Source: Candidatus Hydrogenedentota bacterium
Lineage (GTDB): Bacteria > Hydrogenedentota > Hydrogenedentia > Hydrogenedentales > SLHB01
DNA length: 6,441 bases
NCBI GenBank assembly: GCA_029262095.1
Contig: JAJDAB010000261.1
Coordinates: 1-6,441, forward strand
Direction of reading: 5' to 3'
Positions 4,247 through 6,441 of the stretch are shown one piece after another (position 1 is the stretch's first letter; each line of letters begins with the position of its first letter). The position numbers and the translations under genes are program-made. Below the pieces are notes generated by a model. The model made no database searches and was not told the DNA's origin. It was given only the letters and a program-made list of their open reading frames with translations.

Positions 4247-6441
4247 CTAAGACGCTTCTTTATCTAGTGCGGGGTCCGTCATTCGGATGTACATGAGCCA
4301 TGCTACGGCGTATCCACCTGCGGCGACTAAGAGCACGGTCGTAAAACTCATGTGAATGGCGAACACAATGGCGATGACGGAGCCGAGGACCGTGGTGCCG
4401 CCATTAACGCCCCACATCCAGGGAACAGCCGACTCGCCCCAGCGTCCTGCGAGGCGCAGTCCGGTGGGGAAGGGCATACCCATGACGATGCCGAGCGGGG
4501 CTACGAGGCAGACGGTGAATAGGCCGCGCAATGCTAACGGCCAGGGGAGTGCGATTTGGATGAGCGAGGGGTACAGGAACGTTGTCCCGATGATTAGGAG
4601 TACGAGCAGGGGGATCACTTTGCGAAGGTCGATGCGTGGCGATGATGCGAGCTGGCTACCGACGCCGGCGAAGAAGAGTAGCCCGGCAAGTACGAGCGCG
4701 AGTGATCGGGACGGATGGCCGAGGAGGAGTGCAAATCGTTGCATGAGCGCGATTTCAACGAAAATGAACGATATTCCGAGGCATGCAAAGTAAGTGAGGT
4801 GCGAACCGAACCGTGGAACCTTCGCACGACCACTGCGTAGCAGCGGCACGAACATAAACAAAACGACAGCCATCGCGGTGAATCCGAGTAGCGCGAATAA
4901 GGTGAACGATGGCCAGTGTCCGCGCACCCAATCCGGGATCGATTTATCCCCGCGTACATTGAGGAAATTGCTGAACCGATCGAATTGGAAGAAGAATGGG
5001 CTGTCATCGTAGACCGGCGACACATCGAACGGCAGGCTCGCCAAGTACGACTCGCCCATCCCGGATTTGCGGGCCACGGCGTAGTCCGTGACGGTCCGCG
5101 CGACTTCAGACATCTCTTCGGAATCGTTGCGAGGAAAAATGAACTCGGCGCCGCGGCCTTTGAGTTGATCGGGAAACTGATCGCCAACGCCTTCAACGTA
5201 CTTACGAAAGTCTGCGACTTGATCCGGGTCGAACTGTGACTTGCGCACTAAAATTGTACCCCAGTCGCGCCCGTGAAGCGTTATGTGTTTCTCCGGATCT
5301 TCATACCCCAACTCATAGAGCGCCTCCAAACACACGCTGAAAATACGGGGTGTTTCCGCGTAGTGGTACCAACGGTTGATGCAGAGGTATCCGTCTTCGG
5401 ATAGATGCGTGATGTAGTCTTTCATCGCGTCAACGGTGTAGAGGTAGTTCTCGGATAGGACGTATGCGCCTGCGTTGATCGCGGCGAATGTATCGATGCC
5501 GTGGAGCATGATGACGTCATACTCTTTGTCCGTACGGCGAATGAAACTGCGGCCCTCTTCATTGAACGTTTGGACACCTGGACGGTAGGCCATCTCGCGG
5601 GACGTTTCGCGATACTCGTCGTGCAAAATGTGATGTGTGGTCGGATTAATCTCGATCGCGTCTACATTTTTCGCGCCGCCGCGAAGGGCTTCCCAAATGT
5701 CGACACCGCCGCCGGTTCCAATCACCAGCACGTTTTCCGGATCGCGAATAAAAAAGTAGGGCGATCGGTGATCGATTATCGCGGGCCATTCATCGCGGAC
5801 GTATTCTTGAACCGGGGTCTTCGCCGTCCAGACGAATCCGGTGTAGGCGTCGCCGTCGATGAAAATCCATTTTGATTCGTTTTTCGTGTGGCCGACGACA
5901 TCGATCCGCGAAATGGGATTCCACTCCGAGTATTCCCATAGTTTTTCGTTTCCCTCTTCCATGTTCTCGAAGAGGTGCATGAACGACTTTGTTGATTCCG
6001 GCACGATTCGATTATTGATAGTGGTGCGCGCTGGTATTAGGGCGAACACAATCACCACAGAGGCCGCTAGACCGATGATTGATTTTGGCGTCTTCCGGTT
6101 TCCGAGGAGAAATGGGAGGCCGACCGCCAGACATGTGACAAGAACGAGGACTACGGCACCCAGTGGGCGCATACCCGCCAAGAACAAGAGGCAGCCGACA
6201 GCGCTTCCTGCGAGATCAGCGAAGTACAGCGCGTGAATGTTGGCGACGTAGTCGCGGAAGAGCGATCCGAGCATCCAACCCGCGAAGAAATAGGGCAGTA
6301 CGGCAAAAATGTAGGTGGCAAACAGGCCGGCGAGGTATTTGATCTCGAATATGGACGATATGCTTAGGCCGATTTGTGGGACCAATAGCGAGGACAGCAG
6401 GGTCGTGATAATAAAACCCGTGGCGGCTCTCGGCAGCGTTA
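4247..6441 (-). CDS. Spermidine synthase-like membrane fusion protein (partial, N-terminus beyond window)
   Basis: The minus-strand frame is open to the right edge, so at least 730 residues are present and the true start is outside. The TTG at 6385 is only an internal codon, and hydrophobic sequence continues before it. Counting from that codon, the visible order is as follows. Four membrane helices lie at about 16-119, including YFADLAGSAVGCLLFLAGM. A soluble spermidine-synthase/methyltransferase fold spans about 150-470, and seven C-terminal helices span about 490-701. The soluble domain has the S-adenosylmethionine motif VLVIGTGGG (219-227), the acidic strand-2 end AIEINP (243-248), NEEGRSFIR (275-283), and YDVIMLHGIDT (289-299) where true aminopropyltransferases carry an Asp-x-x-Asp-Pro-type active-site loop. 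PVYDDSPFFFQF (457-468) and the C-terminal GMPFPTGLR and WGVNGGTTVLGS are recurrent in this membrane-fused family. The replaced active-site loop argues against simple spermidine synthesis. Nucleotide-cofactor binding is likely; the substrate is unknown. Confidence 0.88.
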   Translation of the reverse strand, partial: TLPRAATGFIITTLLSSLLVPQIGLSISSIFEIKYLAGLFATYIFAVLPYFFAGWMLGSLFRDYVANIHALYFADLAGSAVGCLLFLAGMRPLGAVVLVLVTCLAVGLPFLLGNRKTPKSIIGLAASVVIVFALIPARTTINNRIVPESTKSFMHLFENMEEGNEKLWEYSEWNPISRIDVVGHTKNESKWIFIDGDAYTGFVWTAKTPVQEYVRDEWPAIIDHRSPYFFIRDPENVLVIGTGGGVDIWEALRGGAKNVDAIEINPTTHHILHDEYRETSREMAYRPGVQTFNEEGRSFIRRTDKEYDVIMLHGIDTFAAINAGAYVLSENYLYTVDAMKDYITHLSEDGYLCINRWYHYAETPRIFSVCLEALYELGYEDPEKHITLHGRDWGTILVRKSQFDPDQVADFRKYVEGVGDQFPDQLKGRGAEFIFPRNDSEEMSEVARTVTDYAVARKSGMGESYLASLPFDVSPVYDDSPFFFQFDRFSNFLNVRGDKSIPDWVRGHWPSFTLFALLGFTAMAVVLFMFVPLLRSGRAKVPRFGSHLTYFACLGISFIFVEIALMQRFALLLGHPSRSLALVLAGLLFFAGVGSQLASSPRIDLRKVIPLLVLLIIGTTFLYPSLIQIALPWPLALRGLFTVCLVAPLGIVMGMPFPTGLRLAGRWGESAVPWMWGVNGGTTVLGSVIAIVFAIHMSFTTVLLVAAGGYAVAWLMYIRMTDPALDKEAS

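Noticed and set aside
4011..4250. 79-codon plus-strand frame in the convergent intergenic region
   Set aside because: It reads through the palindromic repeat (IPNPLPWERE is typical repeat translation), has no ribosome binding site and runs into the opposite gene's end.
4615..5196. 193-codon minus-strand frame inside the spermidine synthase-like gene
   Set aside because: Out-of-frame shadow on the same strand as a well-supported long gene; its Arg/Ser-rich product has no domain-like features.
6383..6385. TTG at 6385 as the start of the spermidine synthase-like gene
   Set aside because: The frame stays open to the window edge and the preceding codons encode a hydrophobic segment (FIITTLLSSL) that fits a membrane helix, so the start lies beyond the window.

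Overview
The window looks like chromosomal DNA from a free-living bacterium of mid GC content. The style is dispersed single genes on both strands, short hypothetical membrane proteins, and a spermidine-synthase-like protein fused to a large membrane region. This resembles Planctomycetota or a neighbouring environmental phylum. That placement is inferred from protein style only; no marker gene is present to prove it.

Layout, left to right. (1) 156-1109 (+): a TPR-containing membrane protein with a long acidic linker and an unrecognised C-terminal domain; a TATAAT box lies at 80-85. (2) 1119-1193 (-): tRNA-Arg(CCT) with an encoded CCA end, converging on gene 1. (3) 1405-1539 (-): a 44-residue basic microprotein with a good ribosome binding site, closed by a textbook rho-independent terminator (1351-1384). 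(4) 1691-2773 (-): a class I polyphosphate kinase 2 with a lysine-rich N-terminal extension. Its upstream region holds a TATAAT box overlapped by a perfect CRP-like dyad (TGTGA-N6-TCACA). (5) 2903-3172 (-): a small two-helix membrane protein. (6) 3273-3392 (+): a 39-residue Lys/Ala-rich peptide ending in a three-cysteine cluster. (7) 3495-3929 (+): a four-helix small membrane protein. (8) 3930-4246: a gene-free stretch with a GC-rich near-palindrome of dispersed-repeat type. (9) 4247-6441 (-): the spermidine-synthase-like membrane fusion protein, whose N-terminus lies beyond the right edge.

The genes do not form one pathway. The best-supported functional statement is polyphosphate/nucleotide metabolism by PPK2, apparently under a CRP/FNR-family regulator. 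The points most worth a second look are that operator arrangement, the two very small Cys-containing basic peptides, and the degenerate active site in the spermidine-synthase-like domain. I see no mobile element, CRISPR array, phage gene or defence system.
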